Assembly (NCBI RefSeq): GCF_900101025.1 | Contig: NZ_FMUH01000006.1 | Span: 186,001 to 250,000 of the forward strand | DNA length: 64,000 bases | From: Klenkia marina | GTDB taxonomy: Bacteria > Actinomycetota > Actinomycetes > Mycobacteriales > Geodermatophilaceae | Direction: 5' to 3' | In this document: positions 9,680 to 17,630 of the stretch, in pieces | Numbering within the stretch: position 1 is the first letter of the stretch | Layout of the letters: each line of letters opens with the position of its first letter | The notes under the pieces: model-generated | What the model saw: the letters and a program-made list of their open reading frames with translations, nothing else | The model's database searches: none | What the model was told of the DNA's origin: nothing | Program-made: the position numbers and the translations under genes

Positions 9680-10423
9680 CTACTGCCCGATGCGCTGCTC
9701 CGCCGCGAGCGCCGCGCCGACGATGCCGGCGTCGTTGAGCAGCTCGGCGGGCACCACCCGGGTGCGCGTCGACAGCAGCGGCACCCACTTGTGCGCCTTC
9801 TTGCTCACCCCGCCGCCGACCACGATGAGGTCGGGCCACAGGCCCCGCTCGAGGGTGTCGAGGTAGCGGTCGACCCGCTTGGCCCAGTCGGGGTAGGAGA
9901 GGTCCTCGCGCTCGCGGGCGGCGGCGGAGGCGGCCTTCTCGCCGTCCTTGCCGTCGACCTCGATGTGCCCGAACTCGGTGTTGGGCACGAGCCGGCCGTC
10001 GATGAACAGCGCGCTGCCGATGCCCGTGCCGAAGGTCAGCATGAGCACCAGCCCGCGCTGGCCCTTGCCGGCGCCGTAGGCCATCTCGGCCAGCCCGGCG
10101 GCGTCGGCGTCGTTGAGCGTCTGCACCGTGCCGGGCACCCGGGCCTCGACGGCCTTGGCCATGTCGGTGCCGATCCAGGAGGAGTCCATGTTGGCGGCGG
10201 TGTAGGCCACGCCGCTCTTCATGACGCCGGGGTAGGTCACCCCGACCCGGCCCTGGTAGCCGAACTGGCCGACGACCTCGCCGATGACGTCGCACACCGC
10301 ATCGGGCATCGCCGGCTGCGGGGTGGGGATGCGCACCCGTTCGCCGACCAGCTCACCCCGATCCAGATCGACCAGGCATCCCTTGATGCCGCTGCCGCCG
10401 ACGTCCACTCCGAAGCCCTGCAC
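9680..10423 (-). CDS. ppgK: Polyphosphate glucokinase
   Basis: This 247-residue ROK-fold kinase phosphorylates glucose with polyphosphate or ATP. The N-terminal phosphate motif is FGVDVGGSGIKG, the second phosphate loop is LTFGTGIGSALFIDGRLVPN, and NTEFGHIEV is the sugar-binding segment seen in PpgK. Length equals the actinobacterial family. The GTG start at 10421-10423 follows TAGCCT by six bases, so the mRNA is probably leaderless. It diverges from the inositol phosphatase gene. Confidence 0.94.
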   Translation of the reverse strand: MQGFGVDVGGSGIKGCLVDLDRGELVGERVRIPTPQPAMPDAVCDVIGEVVGQFGYQGRVGVTYPGVMKSGVAYTAANMDSSWIGTDMAKAVEARVPGTVQTLNDADAAGLAEMAYGAGKGQRGLVLMLTFGTGIGSALFIDGRLVPNTEFGHIEVDGKDGEKAASAAAREREDLSYPDWAKRVDRYLDTLERGLWPDLIVVGGGVSKKAHKWVPLLSTRTRVVPAELLNDAGIVGAALAAEQRIGQ

Positions 10424-10429
10424 GGGGAC

Positions 10430-10435
10430 AGGCTA
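10430..10435 (-). promoter_or_regulatory. -10 element TAGCCT of the leaderless ppgK promoter
   Basis: Minus-strand TAGCCT, six-base spacer, then the ppgK GTG. Transcription starting about 6-7 bases after the hexamer would begin at the start codon. Confidence 0.65.
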
Positions 10436-10486
10436 GTGACACTCGTCGCCCTCCAGCGCGGGGGCGGTGCGGCAGGATCCCCCGAT

Positions 10487-11308
10487 GTGACCACCCGCGA
10501 CGCCCACCCCCTCGCCGACGAGCTGCTCGCGCTGGCCCTGGAGACGGCCGGGGCGGCCGCCGAGCTCGTCCGGGCCGGCCGCGCCGGTGCCGCCGACCAG
10601 GTCGACACCAAGAGCAACCCGGTCGACGTCGTGACGGCCGTGGACCGTGCCTGCGAGGAGCTCGTCGTCTCCCGGCTGCTGGGAGCCCGACCCGACGACG
10701 GCGTGCTGGGCGAGGAGGGCGCCTCGCGCACGGGCACCAGCGGGGTGAGGTGGGTGGTGGACCCGATCGACGGCACCGTCAACTTCCTCTACGGGCTGGA
10801 CTCCTTCGCCGTCTGCATCGCCGCCGAGGTCGACGGCACAACCGAGGTGGGCGTCGTCGTCGACGTGCCGACCGGCGAGGTGTTCGCGGCCGTGCGCGGG
10901 CGAGGTGCCTGGTCGACCCGGGACGGCGTCCGCACCCCGCTGCGGGCGTCGGCGCCGCCGTCGGTCGAGCAGACGCTGCTGGCCACCGGTTTCGCCTACG
11001 ACGCGGGCATCCGGGCTCGTCAGGGCCGGGTGCTGGCCGGGTTGCTGCCGCACGTGCGCGACGTGCGCCGGTTCGGGTCGGCGGCGGTGGAGCTGTGCCT
11101 GGCCGCGGCCGGGCGGGTCGACGGGTACTACCAGCTCGACCTCAAGCCCTGGGACTGGACGGCGGCCGCGCTGGTCGCCGCCGAGGCCGGGCTGCAGGTG
11201 CGGGTGCGCACCGGGTACGGCCCGGCCGACCCGCTCGTGCAGGCCTTCCCGCCCGGGGTGGCCGAGGAGCTGGACGCGCTGCTGGTCGAGCTGCACGCCG
11301 CCGGCTGA
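10487..11308 (+). CDS. suhB: Inositol monophosphatase family protein (SuhB-like)
   Basis: This 273-residue protein hydrolyses a sugar or inositol phosphate with Mg2+. All metal-binding motifs are present: GEE at residues 75-77, WVVDPIDGTVNF with Asp92 and Asp95, and WDWTAA with Asp223. GTG at 10487 was chosen because the family N-terminal helix (DELLALALETAGAAAELV) begins shortly after; an in-frame GTG at 10436 would add 17 residues of Gly-rich sequence. Gene position next to ppgK and cei matches M. tuberculosis suhB (Rv2701c). The substrate could be inositol-1-phosphate or a related compound. Confidence 0.88.
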   Translation: MTTRDAHPLADELLALALETAGAAAELVRAGRAGAADQVDTKSNPVDVVTAVDRACEELVVSRLLGARPDDGVLGEEGASRTGTSGVRWVVDPIDGTVNFLYGLDSFAVCIAAEVDGTTEVGVVVDVPTGEVFAAVRGRGAWSTRDGVRTPLRASAPPSVEQTLLATGFAYDAGIRARQGRVLAGLLPHVRDVRRFGSAAVELCLAAAGRVDGYYQLDLKPWDWTAAALVAAEAGLQVRVRTGYGPADPLVQAFPPGVAEELDALLVELHAAG

Positions 11309-11310
11309 GC

Positions 11311-11326
11311 CGGGCCGGCCGGCCCG
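11311..11326. terminator. Palindrome shared by convergent phosphatase and cei genes
   Basis: CGGGCCGGCCGGCCCG is a perfect 16-base palindrome in the 34-base gap between two convergent stops. It could terminate both transcripts; no T-tract is present. Confidence 0.5.
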
Positions 11327-11342
11327 ACCCGCGGCGCGGGGC

Positions 11343-11879
11343 TCAGCAGCCGGCGGTGGCGCTCGCGACGGGGGCGAGGGTGGCCGCGACGGCCTCGGCG
11401 GGGGCCAGCTCGGTGAACTGCGGCCCCACGACGACGTCGACGGTCGCGTCGGCGCGGGTGTCCTCGTAGTCGGTGGCGCCCACCAGGAACAGGCCCATGT
11501 AGCGGGCGGCCTGCTCGCCGCGGGGCCCGTAGCGCAGCTCGCCGACGCCGGTGACCTCGCGGCCGGAGCGGTCGTTGGCGATCTCGGTGACCACGAAGCC
11601 GCGCGACTGCAGCGTGGTGGCCACGGTCTGCGCGAGCCCGGCGGTGTCGGTGCCGTTGAGCACGCGCAGCTCGAGGCTGCTGGGGTCCAGGGAGGGCGGG
11701 GCCTGCCCGGCGCTCGTGCACGCCGCGGCGGCGTCCCGGTCGGCCGCGGCGGCGTCGCGGAAGACGTTCCACCACACGCCCAGCGCGACCACGGCCAGCA
11801 CCAGGAGGAACACCAGCGGGAGGAGGGGCCTGCGGTCGCGCCGCGGGCGCACCGGCCGGCGCTCGGTGGTCTCGCTCAA
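11343..11879 (-). CDS. cei: LytR_C-domain membrane protein, Cei (envelope integrity) homologue
   Basis: This 178-residue protein has a basic cytoplasmic start (RRPVRPRRDRRP), one membrane helix (about 19-40) and an extracytoplasmic LytR C-terminal domain beginning LELRVLNGTDTAGLAQTVA. M. tuberculosis Cei (Rv2700) has the same size, topology and position between suhB and the DUF4193 gene, and is needed for envelope integrity. The annotated start is a TTG (11877-11879) with GGAG five bases upstream; no better ATG or GTG precedes the basic segment. TAGGCT at about 11930 on the minus strand may be its -10 box. Confidence 0.82.
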   Translation of the reverse strand: MSETTERRPVRPRRDRRPLLPLVFLLVLAVVALGVWWNVFRDAAAADRDAAAACTSAGQAPPSLDPSSLELRVLNGTDTAGLAQTVATTLQSRGFVVTEIANDRSGREVTGVGELRYGPRGEQAARYMGLFLVGATDYEDTRADATVDVVVGPQFTELAPAEAVAATLAPVASATAGC

Positions 11880-11952
11880 CGGGGCTCCGCTCGGCTGCGC
11901 TCCACCCGGTGGTGGATCGGGATCGCCGAGAGCCTAGTGGCGCGGTGCCGGC

Positions 11953-12999
11953 TCAGACCGCACCGTCCTCGAGCGCGGCGCGTCCCAGCTCGACGCAGGG
12001 GTCGATCTTGTCGGCGTAGCCGCTGGCGTCCTTGCCGGCCATGGCTCCGGCAGCCGAGCGGGCGACGATGCCGGCGATGATCGCGGCGAACTTGAAGTAG
12101 GCGAACCCGACGTACCAGTTCAGCTCACCCAGGTCGGTGCCGGTGCGCGCGGCGTAGCGCTCGGCGACCTGCGCGCGGGTCGGGAAGCCCGGCAGGGTGG
12201 TGACTGCCGAGAGGGCGACCCCGCGGTCCTCGCCGGCCTGCGGCCAGTAGACGAAGAGCATGCCCAGGTCGGTGAGGGGGTCGCCGAGCGTGGACATCTC
12301 CCAGTCGAGCACCGCCCGCACCCGGCCGGGGGTGTGCGGGTCGAGCAGGCAGTTGTCCATGCGGTAGTCGCCGTGGACGATGCCCGAGCGCTGGGTCTGC
12401 GGCACCGTCTCGGCCAACCGGGCCGCGAGCGCGTCGAGGCCGGGGCGGTCGGTGTCCCGGGTGGCCTCCCACTGGGTGGTCCAGCGGCGCACCTGGCGGG
12501 CGAGGAAGCCCTCGGGGCGGCCGAAGTCGCCCAGCCCGACCGCGTCGGGGTCGACGGTGTGCAGGTCGGCCAGGACGTCGACCAGGCCGTCGCCCAGCGC
12601 CCGCCGCTCGGGCTCGGTGTCGGCGTAGCCCGGGGGGAGGGCGTCGACGACGTGGACCCCCTCGACCCGCTCCATCACGTAGAAGGGCGCACCCAGCACC
12701 TCGGTGTCGGTGCACAGGTGCAGGGTGCGGGGGACCGGCACCGGCGTGCCGGCCAGCCCGCTGATCACCTTGTGCTCGCGGGCCATGTCGTGCGCGGTGG
12801 CCAGGACGGCCCCGGTGGGCGGGCGCCGCAGGATGACCGCGTCGGCCGGCCCGCCCCCGGCCGGGGTGACCGTGTAGGTGAGGTTCGACATGCCCGCGGC
12901 GATCAGGTCGACCTGCACCTGACGCCATCGGTCGTCGTGCAGGACGGTGGCCAGGTAGGGGCCGACGACCCCTGGATCAGCACCCACGGTGGCGGTCAT
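11953..12999 (-). CDS. Phosphotransferase (APH/ACAD10-type) family protein
   Basis: This 348-residue aminoglycoside-phosphotransferase-fold protein has the ATP-binding AGMSNLTYTV loop, the Lys-replacing AVILRRPP strand, catalytic HGDYRMDNCLLD and metal-binding LDWEMSTLGDPLTDLG. The subgroup with IVHGDYRMDN and VLDWEMSTLGDP is related to the kinase part of ACAD10/11, which phosphorylates hydroxyacyl-CoAs during fatty acid breakdown. Substrate here is unproven. ATG at 12997-12999 is preceded by TACCCT with a 6-base spacer, giving a leaderless start. Confidence 0.85.
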   Translation of the reverse strand: MTATVGADPGVVGPYLATVLHDDRWRQVQVDLIAAGMSNLTYTVTPAGGGPADAVILRRPPTGAVLATAHDMAREHKVISGLAGTPVPVPRTLHLCTDTEVLGAPFYVMERVEGVHVVDALPPGYADTEPERRALGDGLVDVLADLHTVDPDAVGLGDFGRPEGFLARQVRRWTTQWEATRDTDRPGLDALAARLAETVPQTQRSGIVHGDYRMDNCLLDPHTPGRVRAVLDWEMSTLGDPLTDLGMLFVYWPQAGEDRGVALSAVTTLPGFPTRAQVAERYAARTGTDLGELNWYVGFAYFKFAAIIAGIVARSAAGAMAGKDASGYADKIDPCVELGRAALEDGAV

Positions 13000-13005
13000 C
13001 GGCGC

Positions 13006-13011
13006 AGGGTA
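13006..13011 (-). promoter_or_regulatory. -10 element TACCCT of the phosphotransferase promoter
   Basis: Minus-strand TACCCT ends six bases before the ATG at 12999. It matches the leaderless pattern seen at other genes in the window. Confidence 0.6.
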
Positions 13012-13274
13012 ACCTCTGCCGCCCCTGCCCCGGGCGCCCCTGCTCTGAGGTTGTGGGACGGTACGCACCGATCAAGTTCCGATGCGGTGTGTGACCGTCG
13101 GCCCACCGGGCACAAACGCGGGGCCCGCCGCGTTGGGGGGCCTGCCGGAGTACCCCACGGCACATCTCCGCGGGGGGCTCCCCCGGCCGGCCCGAGACCG
13201 TGGCGGCCGGGGGCAGCGGCACACAGCACACGGGCCCCACGAGGGCCCGCACGACGAAGGAAGAGGGGCACACC

Positions 13275-13574
13275 ATGGCCACCGACTACGACGCCCCACG
13301 CCGCAACGAGGCCGACGAGCTCGGCGAGGACTCGCTCGAGGAGCTCAAGGCCCGCCGGGCCGAGGCGCAGTCCTCCTCGGTCGACGTCGACGAGACCGAC
13401 TTCAACGAGGCCCTCGAGCTCCCCGGCGCGGACCTCTCCAACGAGGAGCTCACCGTCCGGGTGCTGCCGAAGCAGGAGGACGAGTTCACCTGCTCCAGCT
13501 GCTTCCTGGTGCACCACCGCAGCCGGCTGGCCAGCACCAAGGGCGACCGGCTCGTCTGCCGCGACTGCGCCTGA
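13275..13574 (+). CDS. DUF4193 family zinc-finger-like protein
   Basis: This 99-residue acidic protein has a C-terminal zinc site: CSSCFLVHHRSRLA and, 20 residues on, CRDCA at the very end. The N-terminal two thirds are Asp/Glu-rich. It is conserved across actinobacteria (Rv2699c in M. tuberculosis) with unknown function; the fold suggests nucleic acid or RNA polymerase contact, which is inference. The start has a strong ribosome site AAGGAAGAGGGG eight bases before the ATG. A GGGCCC hairpin at about 13229-13245 lies just before it and may tune expression. It has 275 bases upstream, shared with the divergent phosphotransferase. Confidence 0.9.
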   Translation: MATDYDAPRRNEADELGEDSLEELKARRAEAQSSSVDVDETDFNEALELPGADLSNEELTVRVLPKQEDEFTCSSCFLVHHRSRLASTKGDRLVCRDCA

Positions 13575-13593
13575 GCGCGGTCCGGGCACGGTG

Positions 13594-14505
13594 ATGGCCG
13601 AGGAACCCCGCACCGCACCGGCCCGGGACGTCCCGCGTCCCCGGCCGGTCGGCGCCGACCCCGACGAGCCCGGGCACCCGCTGGCGCGGGCCGCCCGGGT
13701 GGTGGCCGACGCCGTCGGGGGTCTGCTCGGTGACCGGCCCGACGACGACGACGGCGGCACCGCACCCGCGGGCAAGGGCGGCCGGGCCGGGGCGGTGCTG
13801 CGCGACGTGGTCACCGCCGTCGGCGGGGCCGCCCGCGCCGGCCGGCCCGCCGGGGGCCGCGACGGCGCATCCGCCGGCGACCCCGACGACGGCGCGGGCT
13901 GGCGCCCCGTCGGCGTCCTCACCGACCTGCTGCACGCCGCCGCCCCGCGCCTGCCGATCCGCGACCGCGACCGGCTGCGCGCGGCCCACCCGGGCCTGGA
14001 CGACGCGGCGATCGCCGACGCCCTGGTCACCCGGTACTCCCGCATCACCGCCGGGATCGGCGCGGCCACCGGCGGGCTGACCGCCGCGCAGTGGTTCGCC
14101 CCGCCCTCCATGATCGCCCTGCCGCTCGAGCTCGGCGCCGAGACGGTGCTGGTCGCCGCGGTCGAGGTGGTGCTGATCGGCGAGCTGCACGAGCTGCACG
14201 GCCGGCCCGCGCCGGGCGACGCGGCCGCCCGGGCCGGTGCCTACCTGACCAGCTGGACCCGGCAGCGGGCCGTGGAGTCCGGCCCCGGCGGCGGCGGTCT
14301 CGTGGCCACCCTCGGCAGCGCCGGGGTCAACGCGCTCCGTCGCCGGGTCACCCGCCGGCTGGCCCGCAACGTCTCCTCGGCGGCCCCGCTGCTGCTCGGC
14401 GCCGGGCTGGCCGCCCGCAGCAACCGCAAGGCCACCGCGCAGCTGGCGCAGGCCGTGCTCGCCGACCTCCGCGCACCCGGGCACCGCGCACCCGGCCGGC
14501 ACTAG
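13594..14505 (+). CDS. Conserved hypothetical protein with helical hydrophobic core
   Basis: I do not recognise a named family in this 303-residue protein. Residues 1-100 are low-complexity (Asp, Gly, Arg, Ala-rich). Then comes a helical part with RDRDRLRAAHPGLDDAAIAD, ITAGIGAATGGLTAAQWF and PLELGAETVLVAAVEVVLIG, and a second Gly/Ala-rich segment NVSSAAPLLLGAGLAARSN. The two Gly-rich hydrophobic stretches resemble membrane-associating proteins such as EcsC-like ones, but the match is not firm. It takes the place where M. tuberculosis has the DUF3093 gene, between DUF4193 and dut. Its TAG stop forms part of the dut -10 hexamer. Confidence 0.7.
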   Translation: MAEEPRTAPARDVPRPRPVGADPDEPGHPLARAARVVADAVGGLLGDRPDDDDGGTAPAGKGGRAGAVLRDVVTAVGGAARAGRPAGGRDGASAGDPDDGAGWRPVGVLTDLLHAAAPRLPIRDRDRLRAAHPGLDDAAIADALVTRYSRITAGIGAATGGLTAAQWFAPPSMIALPLELGAETVLVAAVEVVLIGELHELHGRPAPGDAAARAGAYLTSWTRQRAVESGPGGGGLVATLGSAGVNALRRRVTRRLARNVSSAAPLLLGAGLAARSNRKATAQLAQAVLADLRAPGHRAPGRH

Positions 14506-14508
14506 CCT
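14503..14508 (+). promoter_or_regulatory. -10 element TAGCCT of the leaderless dut promoter
   Basis: TAGCCT is followed by six bases and the dut GTG at 14515. The first three bases are also the stop codon of the preceding gene. Confidence 0.6.
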
Positions 14509-14514
14509 TCGGCC

Positions 14515-15003
14515 GTGTCGTCCTCACCCGCACCGCTGGAGGTCCCCGTCGTCCTGGCCGCGGGGGCCGCGCTGCCGGCCTACGCCCGGCCGGGTGACGC
14601 CGGCGCCGACCTCGCGGTGACCGAGGACGTCGAGCTCGCCCCGCACCAGCGCGCGCTGGTGGGCACCGGGGTGTCGGTGGCGATCCCCGAGGGCTACGCG
14701 GGCTTCGTGCACCCCCGGTCGGGGCTGGCGCACCGGCACGGCCTGGGCATGGTCAACGCGCCGGGCACCATCGACGCGGGCTACCGGGGCGAGATCAAGG
14801 TCAACCTGGTCAACACCGACCCGACCACGACGATCCGGCTCCGCCGGGGCGACCGGGTCGCGCAGCTGGTGGTCCAGCCGGTGGTCCGGGCGGTGTTCAC
14901 GCCGGTGGCCGCGCTGCCGGCCAGCGAGCGCGGTGCCGAGGGCCACGGCTCGACCGGCGGGTTCGGCGCGGCCACCACATCCACGACAGAGGGGCAGGAC
15001 TGA
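14515..15003 (+). CDS. dut: dUTP diphosphatase (trimeric dUTPase)
   Basis: This 162-residue enzyme converts dUTP to dUMP plus pyrophosphate, keeping uracil out of DNA and feeding thymidylate synthesis. All five trimeric-dUTPase motifs are present in order: [44 protein letters not shown] and [13 protein letters not shown]. Length is normal. It heads a run of genes (DUF3710, OB-fold, DUF3159) with 1-base gaps or 4-base overlaps, the same order as in M. tuberculosis Rv2697c-Rv2693c. Confidence 0.96.
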   Translation: MSSSPAPLEVPVVLAAGAALPAYARPGDAGADLAVTEDVELAPHQRALVGTGVSVAIPEGYAGFVHPRSGLAHRHGLGMVNAPGTIDAGYRGEIKVNLVNTDPTTTIRLRRGDRVAQLVVQPVVRAVFTPVAALPASERGAEGHGSTGGFGAATTSTTEGQD

Positions 15004-15004
15004 G

Positions 15005-15715
15005 ATGCCGTTCGGACGCCGGCGCAACCGGATCGAGCGCAGCGTGCGCGAGCGGGGGGTGCCGCCCGAGCCGCAGGTGCGCGAGCGCGACCAGGAGGAG
15101 ACCACCGGTCCCTTCGACGCCGCCGACGCCCCCGAGGACGGCGTGCCCCGCATCGACCTCGGTGCGCTGCGCATCCCCGCGGTGCCCGGCCTCGAGCTGC
15201 GGGTCGACGTCAACGCCCAGCAGAAGGTGGTCGGGGCCAGCCTGCGGGCCGGGGACTCGCTGCTGCAGGTGTCGGCCTTCGCCGCGCCGCGGGCCGGGGG
15301 CATCTGGGAGGGCGTCCGCGCCGACCTGGCCACCAGCGCCAGCGGCCAGGGCGGGTCGCTGACCGAGCGCGAGGGCCCCTTCGGTCCCGAGCTGTTCGGG
15401 TTCGTCCAGGCCTCCCCGCCGCCGCAGCCGGGGCAGACCGCCCCGGCCGCGCCGGTGCGCCGGGCGGCCCGGTTCGTCGGCGTCGACGGCCCCCGGTGGT
15501 TCCTGCGCGGGATGATCAGCGGCCCGGCGGCCGAGACCCCCGAGGCGGGTGCCGCGCTCGAGGCGGCGTTCCGCCGCATCGTCGTCGCCCGCGGCACCGA
15601 GCCCATGCCGGTGCGGGAGCAGCTGCCCATGACCTTGCCGGCCCAGGCGGCCGAGCAGGTCGCCGCCCAGCAGGCCGCCGCCCGCCAGCGCAGCGGTCCT
15701 ACCCTGGACGCGTGA
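15005..15715 (+). CDS. DUF3710 family protein
   Basis: This 236-residue soluble protein is conserved downstream of dut in actinobacteria (Rv2696c position); its function is not known. It opens with a basic patch (FGRRRNRIERS), then an acidic linker (QEETTGPFDAADAPEDG), then a beta-rich domain with IDLGALRIPAVPGLELRVDV and FVGVDGPRWFLRGMISGPA. The C-terminus is Ala/Gln-rich helix. ATG at 15005 is one base after the dut stop. Its stop overlaps the next gene's GTG by 4 bases. Confidence 0.88.
   Translation: MPFGRRRNRIERSVRERGVPPEPQVRERDQEETTGPFDAADAPEDGVPRIDLGALRIPAVPGLELRVDVNAQQKVVGASLRAGDSLLQVSAFAAPRAGGIWEGVRADLATSASGQGGSLTEREGPFGPELFGFVQASPPPQPGQTAPAAPVRRAARFVGVDGPRWFLRGMISGPAAETPEAGAALEAAFRRIVVARGTEPMPVREQLPMTLPAQAAEQVAAQQAAARQRSGPTLDA
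15700..15705 (+). promoter_or_regulatory. -10 element TACCCT before the OB-fold gene
   Basis: TACCCT, six bases, then GTG at 15712. It sits inside the end of the DUF3710 gene, so the OB-fold and DUF3159 genes may have their own leaderless transcript. Confidence 0.5.
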
Positions 15716-16089
15716 CCGAGACCCGTCCCCAGGGCTGGCTGGCCAAGCGGCTGGCCAAGCTCACCGCCGACGACGCGACCATCGACGCCCAGGAGCTGCA
15801 GAGCGGGGTGGTCAGCTCCGGCTGCGAGCCGGTCAGCAGCTGCCAGAAGGGCAAGGTCGTCTCGGTGACCGGCCGGCTGCGGTCGGTCGTCTACACCCCC
15901 CGGGAGACCGTGCCCACGCTGGAGGCCGAGCTGTTCGACGGGTCGGGGTCGGTCACGCTGGTGTGGCTGGGGCGTCGGCGCATCCCGGGCATCGAGCCCG
16001 GTCGCACGCTGACCGCCCGCGGGCGGTTCGCCTCTTTCGAGGGGCGCAAGGTCGTCTACAACCCCTGGTACGAGCTGGGCCTCGGGTGA
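15712..16089 (+). CDS. OB-fold nucleic-acid-binding domain protein
   Basis: This 125-residue protein contains an OB-fold: KVVSVTGRLRSVVYTPRETV, VTLVWLGRRRIPGIEPGRTL, ARGRFASFEGRKVVYNPWYE. It is the homologue of the protein encoded at Rv2694c and resembles the RecG/RecO-type anticodon-binding OB module. Two Cys (SSGCEPVSSC) near residue 40 are unusual for this fold and may bind metal. The partner is unknown. It overlaps DUF3159 by 4 bases, suggesting coupled translation. Confidence 0.86.
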   Translation: MTETRPQGWLAKRLAKLTADDATIDAQELQSGVVSSGCEPVSSCQKGKVVSVTGRLRSVVYTPRETVPTLEAELFDGSGSVTLVWLGRRRIPGIEPGRTLTARGRFASFEGRKVVYNPWYELGLG

Positions 16090-16871
16090 GCTCGTCGTCC
16101 GGCCGCTCGTCCGTGGCCTTCGACCGGGCCCTCGTGCTGGACTCGCTCGGCGGGTGGCGCGGCATGGTCGACGTGTCGCTGCCGACCATCGCGTTCGTGG
16201 TGGCCAACTCCCTCGGTGGCCTCACGGCCGGCATCTGGGCCGCGCTGGGGGCCGCCGTCCTGGTGTTCGGGCTGCGCCTGGTCCGCAAGGAGACCGTCCA
16301 GCAGGCCGTGAGCGGGTTGATCGGCGTCGCCATCGCGGTGGCCATCGCCCGGGCGTCGGGTGAGGCACGCGACTTCTTCGTGCTGGGTCTGGTGCGCAAC
16401 GCCGGCCTGGGCGTCGTCCTGCTGGGCTCGGTGCTGGTGCGCTGGCCGCTGGTCGGCGTGGCCGCCGAGTTCCTGGCGCCCAGCCACCTGGGGTCGATGG
16501 CCGACCACAGCCTCACGGGCAAGCTGGCCGGGCGCATGCGCTCCCGGGGCGCCGCGGTGCTGCAGGCCGCCGAGCGGGCCGAGGAGCGCGGGGCGGAGAC
16601 GGGTGCGGACGACGCCGAGCCCACCCCCGATGCCCCCGCCGAGCGGCACTGGCGCACCGACCGCCGCATGCTGCGGGCCTACACCTGGCTGACGGTGCTG
16701 TGGGCGGGCACCTTCCTGGTGCGCGCGGCCGTGCAGGGGTTCCTGTACTGGCGCGACGAGGTGGCGCTGCTGGGCACCTCGTCGCTGGTGCTGGGTCTGC
16801 CGGTGACCGGCCTGGCCCTGGTGGTCACCCTCTGGGTGGTCGCCCGCCTGCACCGCCACCGCACCGCATAG
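16086..16871 (+). CDS. DUF3159 family multi-spanning membrane protein
   Basis: This 261-residue protein has about six membrane helices: three early (VDVSLPTIAFVVANSLGG, GIWAALGAAVLVFGLRLV, AVSGLIGVAIAVAIARAS), one near residue 100, and two at the end (YTWLTVLWAGTFLVRAAV and LVLGLPVTGLALVVTLWV). A charged loop of ~45 residues lies at 150-195. Members sit in the dut operon in actinobacteria (Rv2693c); no activity is known. It ends just before a duplicated tail of the convergent TrkA gene. Confidence 0.87.
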   Translation: MSSSSGRSSVAFDRALVLDSLGGWRGMVDVSLPTIAFVVANSLGGLTAGIWAALGAAVLVFGLRLVRKETVQQAVSGLIGVAIAVAIARASGEARDFFVLGLVRNAGLGVVLLGSVLVRWPLVGVAAEFLAPSHLGSMADHSLTGKLAGRMRSRGAAVLQAAERAEERGAETGADDAEPTPDAPAERHWRTDRRMLRAYTWLTVLWAGTFLVRAAVQGFLYWRDEVALLGTSSLVLGLPVTGLALVVTLWVVARLHRHRTA

Positions 16872-16872
16872 C

Positions 16873-16997
16873 TCAGACCCGCTTGCCGGACGGGACTTCC
16901 TGCAGGTGAAGGACCCCGTCCTCCTCACCCCTCGCGAGCTCGGGGCGAGCCTCGGGACGGGGCATCAGACCCGCTTGCCGGACAGGACCTCCTGCAG
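16873..16997. repeat. 33-bp direct repeat (31/33) of the TrkA gene end flanking a palindromic spacer
   Basis: Bases 16873-16905 repeat 16965-16997 with two mismatches. The second copy is the true 3' end of the TrkA gene (stop included); the first is a displaced copy lying beyond it. The 59 bases between them hold the stem-loop at 16914-16962. The layout looks like an insertion flanked by a long duplication. Confidence 0.8.
16914..16962. terminator. Two-part stem-loop between convergent DUF3159 and TrkA genes
   Basis: Outer 8-bp stem CCCCGTCC/GGACGGGG and inner 5-bp stem CTCGC/GCGAG. It lies between two convergent stop codons and could end both transcripts. Confidence 0.65.
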
Positions 16998-17630
16998 ATC
17001 TTCCTCGACGTCGCCGTGCATGACGAACAGGAGCTCGTCGCCGGCCTCGAGCGGTTCGTCGGGGGAGGGGGTGATGACCCGCTCGCCGCGCAGGATCGCC
17101 GTCAGCACGGTCTCCCGCGGCAGGGGCACCTCGCGCACCGGGCGGCCGACCCACGGGGTGTCCTCGGCCAGGGTGATCTCGGTGAGGTTCGCCGCACCTT
17201 TCCGGAAGCTCATCAGGCGGACGACGTCGCCGACGGTCACGGCCTCCTCGACCAGCGCCGCGAGCACCCGCGGGGTCGAGACGGCGACGTCGACCCCCCA
17301 CGCCTCGGTGTAGAGCCACTCGTTGCGCGGGTCCTTGACCCGGGCGACCACCCGGTTGACCGCGAACTCGGTCTTGGCCAGCAGCGAGACGACCAGGTTG
17401 GCCTTGTCGTCGCCGGTCGCGGCGATCACGACGTCGCACGAGGCGAGGTGGGCCTCCTCGAGCGCGGTGACCTCGCACGCGTCGGCCTGTACCCACTCCG
17501 CGCCCGGCACCGCCTTGGTGCGCACCTTGGCGCCGTTCTTCTCGATGAGCATGACGGCGTGGCCGTTGCCCAGCAGCTCCCCGGCGATCGAGCGGCCCAC
17601 GGCCCCGGCGCCCACGATGGCGACGCGCAT
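16965..17630 (-). CDS. TrkA-type potassium uptake regulator, NAD-binding (CeoC-like)
   Basis: This 221-residue protein has RCK_N with Rossmann motif MRVAIVGAGAVGRSIAGEL and an RCK_C domain from about residue 135 (LTEITLAEDTPWVGRPVREV). It binds NAD(H)/ATP and gates a K+ transporter. It is the second gene of a pair; its ATG (17628-17630) overlaps the TGA of the first by one base. Paralogous pairs of this kind are CeoB/CeoC (Rv2691/Rv2692) in M. tuberculosis. No channel subunit is adjacent; the APC permease at 18423 is a neighbour and possible partner. Confidence 0.9.
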   Translation of the reverse strand: MRVAIVGAGAVGRSIAGELLGNGHAVMLIEKNGAKVRTKAVPGAEWVQADACEVTALEEAHLASCDVVIAATGDDKANLVVSLLAKTEFAVNRVVARVKDPRNEWLYTEAWGVDVAVSTPRVLAALVEEAVTVGDVVRLMSFRKGAANLTEITLAEDTPWVGRPVREVPLPRETVLTAILRGERVITPSPDEPLEAGDELLFVMHGDVEEDLQEVLSGKRV

